Shown here: positions 6,887 to 8,135 of the stretch, piece after piece
Numbering within the stretch: the first letter of the stretch is position 1
Layout of the letters: each line of letters opens with the position of its first letter
Origin: Rhodothermales bacterium
GTDB lineage: Bacteria > Bacteroidota > Rhodothermia > Rhodothermales > VXPQ01
NCBI GenBank assembly: GCA_028283985.1
Contig: JANQSQ010000048.1
Location: forward strand, 1-8,135
Length of the DNA stretch: 8,135 nucleotides
Direction of reading: 5' to 3'
Program-made: the position numbers and the translations under genes
Notes under the pieces: model-generated
The model's database searches: none
The model's input: the letters and a program-made list of their open reading frames with translations, nothing else
What the model was told of the DNA's origin: nothing

Positions 6887-6959
6887 GTGGAACGGCGGCG
6901 AATAAGTGGTTAAGAAGAGAAGCTGCGGGAGCCCGGTGAGGATCAACGCTCAGGGCGCA

Positions 6960-8075
6960 TCAAACGTACCCGAACAGCGGCGGAAACACGACCACGACGA
7001 GTCCCGCCCAGAGAGCATACACCGGGAGGTAGTCGGTCTGCCAGCGCTCCAGAGCAGTGAAGGACCCGGCGCCCCGCAGGAATCGCACATACAGCCAGAA
7101 CGACCAGGCTAGATTGACCAGCAGGATGAGGTTCATTCCCAGCGCAGCCACCTTGTTCGGACTGAACCCGAATTCCGATATGCGCGCCACGATAGCCGTC
7201 AGCGCCACAGCGTCCACGATCAGCGCCGAGGCAACAAGCACCATTTGAAAAATGTCGAACGCGCCCGGCTTTTTCTCGGGATCCCGCGCCGACACGGCAT
7301 AAAGAAGCAGGCCGAGAACCACCACGAGCAGCAGATCGCATCCGATGAGGGCTTCGCGCTCCATGTTTATGCTATTCCCGGTCCATAGCATGGAGCCCAG
7401 AAAAACGAGCAGCACGATCGCGAAAAGCGGCGTGAACAGGCGGGTCAGCAGCGGCGCAAAGTTCGCCATGATATTCTGCTTCGTTTCCACGAGCCAGGCG
7501 GCTATGAGGACGGCTCCAAGCGCCCCGCAAGGGATAAGCCAGTTCTGCATGAACCATTCGGGATCCAGGCCGATGGCGTTGAACATAAACATGGTCAGGG
7601 CCGTCAGGACGATGCCGCCCAGCGCAATCAGGACATAGTAAATGAAAAACTCGCCGGAGAATCGGACAAAATCCATGCGCCGGGCGCTATCGCCCCATGC
7701 TCCTCCCGCATAAGCGATTCCGATGACCAGCCAAAGCGCTATGGGAAGGTGCAGCACAGCCAGGAGTCCGGTAGCGGCTTCCGGCTCGAACGGAAACACA
7801 TTGACGAAAACGCCTGCCGCCGCAAACGGCGCTGCTATCCACAGGCAGTTCCGGACACCAAGGGTACGTTTCCATGCAAAATACCCGGCGAGAAACGGCA
7901 GCACGAAAAGGCTGATGTTACGTGCATAGAACGCTGCATTTTCCTCGTGCATCGACAGGCCGAACAGCGCCGGGATTTTTACGGCGAGCGCCGCGAGAAT
8001 GGCCAGGGCAATGACTATCGTGGCCTCGGTACGAACCATCGCCGTGGCCGCCCGGCCATTTTCGGTTGCATCCAT
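6960..8075 (-). CDS. Polytopic membrane protein of unknown function (possibly DUF4153-like)
   Basis: Integral membrane protein, 371 aa, with about eleven hydrophobic segments at roughly 18-40, 52-69, 76-96, 104-124, 143-168, 180-198, 212-231, 243-262, 273-297, 307-333 and 349-370. A short polar N-terminus (M-D-A-T-E-N-G-R) precedes the first helix and there is no cleavable signal peptide. Loop residues that could matter include H43-E-E-N, W-F-M-Q-N-W at 174-179, and A-R-I-S-E-F-G-F-S-P-N-K at 297-308. The last recalls the R-I-x-E-Y-G-x-[ST] stretch of DUF4153-type membrane proteins, but I recognise this only loosely. No ATP-binding, catalytic or known transporter signature was seen. The start at 8075 follows an A-rich AGAAGAAAACA; Met13 (8039) is an alternative. 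The gene is 152 bp upstream of DUF1015 and may be transcribed separately. Bona fide gene: high confidence; function: unknown. Confidence 0.85.
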   Translation of the reverse strand: MDATENGRAATAMVRTEATIVIALAILAALAVKIPALFGLSMHEENAAFYARNISLFVLPFLAGYFAWKRTLGVRNCLWIAAPFAAAGVFVNVFPFEPEAATGLLAVLHLPIALWLVIGIAYAGGAWGDSARRMDFVRFSGEFFIYYVLIALGGIVLTALTMFMFNAIGLDPEWFMQNWLIPCGALGAVLIAAWLVETKQNIMANFAPLLTRLFTPLFAIVLLVFLGSMLWTGNSINMEREALIGCDLLLVVVLGLLLYAVSARDPEKKPGAFDIFQMVLVASALIVDAVALTAIVARISEFGFSPNKVAALGMNLILLVNLAWSFWLYVRFLRGAGSFTALERWQTDYLPVYALWAGLVVVVFPPLFGYV

Positions 8076-8085
8076 TGTTTTCTTC

Positions 8086-8099
8086 TGAAAATGTTTTCA
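8086..8099. promoter_or_regulatory. Operator-like 14-bp palindrome before the membrane-protein gene
   Basis: TGAAAA (8086-8091) and TTTTCA (8094-8099) are perfect inverted repeats separated by TG. The shape is close to LacI-family operators such as TGAAAACGTTTTCA, although the centre here is TG/CA rather than CG. It lies 10-24 nt upstream of the start codon at 8075, where a bound repressor would block transcription or the leader. The remaining bases to the window edge (8100-8135) show no gene and no convincing -35/-10 or -33/-7 pair. AT-rich six-base arms can occur by chance, so this stays tentative. Confidence 0.3.
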
Positions 8100-8135
8100 A
8101 CTTCCGGACGGCGGGTTACTGTCACACCAGGGTTG

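Noticed and set aside
6910..6936. Possible terminator after the membrane-protein gene (CGGG-CT-CCCG followed by a pyrimidine-rich run on the - strand)
   Set aside because: A loop of 2 nt is not feasible, which leaves only a 3-bp stem, and the following tract is mixed C/T. Too weak to call.
5509..6939. Long open frame of 476 codons on the + strand, antisense to the DUF1015 gene and its leader
   Set aside because: It runs opposite a clearly conserved coding gene, its translation is rich in Arg, His, Gln and Phe with no domain-like pattern, and it spans two non-coding gaps. It is a shadow of biased codon use.

Overview
The window reads as a core-metabolism region of a moderately GC-rich bacterium. 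Most likely this is a member of the Bacteroidota/Rhodothermota group. The grounds are indirect: none of the six complete genes has a strong Shine-Dalgarno sequence (the best is an A-rich stretch before the membrane protein), a DUF1015 gene lies next to serC as I recall seeing in Bacteroidota-type genomes, and the transhydrogenase is of the three-subunit type. I hold the lineage at moderate to low confidence. No mobile element, CRISPR array, tRNA, rRNA or prophage gene was seen.

Layout. On the + strand, the left edge carries the 3' three quarters of a sodium:solute symporter (SSS/SLC5 family) gene, ending at 1343. It is followed by a good candidate intrinsic terminator (1353-1383) whose hairpin overlaps the end of the convergent pntB. 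Everything else is on the - strand. In transcription order (right to left) it is: a polytopic membrane protein of unknown function (8075-6960), a DUF1015 protein (6807-5596), serC phosphoserine aminotransferase (5510-4440), and the three subunits of proton-translocating NAD(P) transhydrogenase, pntAA (4348-3215), pntAB (3160-2855) and pntB (2842-1370).

Function. SerC makes O-phospho-L-serine from 3-phosphohydroxypyruvate. serA and a recognisable serB are not in the window. The DUF1015 protein next to serC carries an A-D-G-H-H-R loop that invites comparison with ParB/sulfiredoxin-fold free serine kinases, so it is the most interesting candidate for an undescribed role. PntAA/AB/B couple hydride transfer from NADH to NADP+ to proton re-entry and so supply NADPH. 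The - strand genes may be partly co-transcribed, but the gaps of 152, 85 and 91 bp before DUF1015, serC and pntAA each contain a distinct stem-loop 13-31 nt before the start codon. These could be regulatory or processing elements.

I do not see a clearly novel multi-gene system. The points most worth a second look are the DUF1015-serC pairing, the three structured leaders (one enclosing an 11-codon upstream ORF), a 14-bp operator-like palindrome before the membrane protein, the Asn at the PntB position that is the channel His91 in E. coli, and the single in-frame stop that separates pntAA from pntAB.
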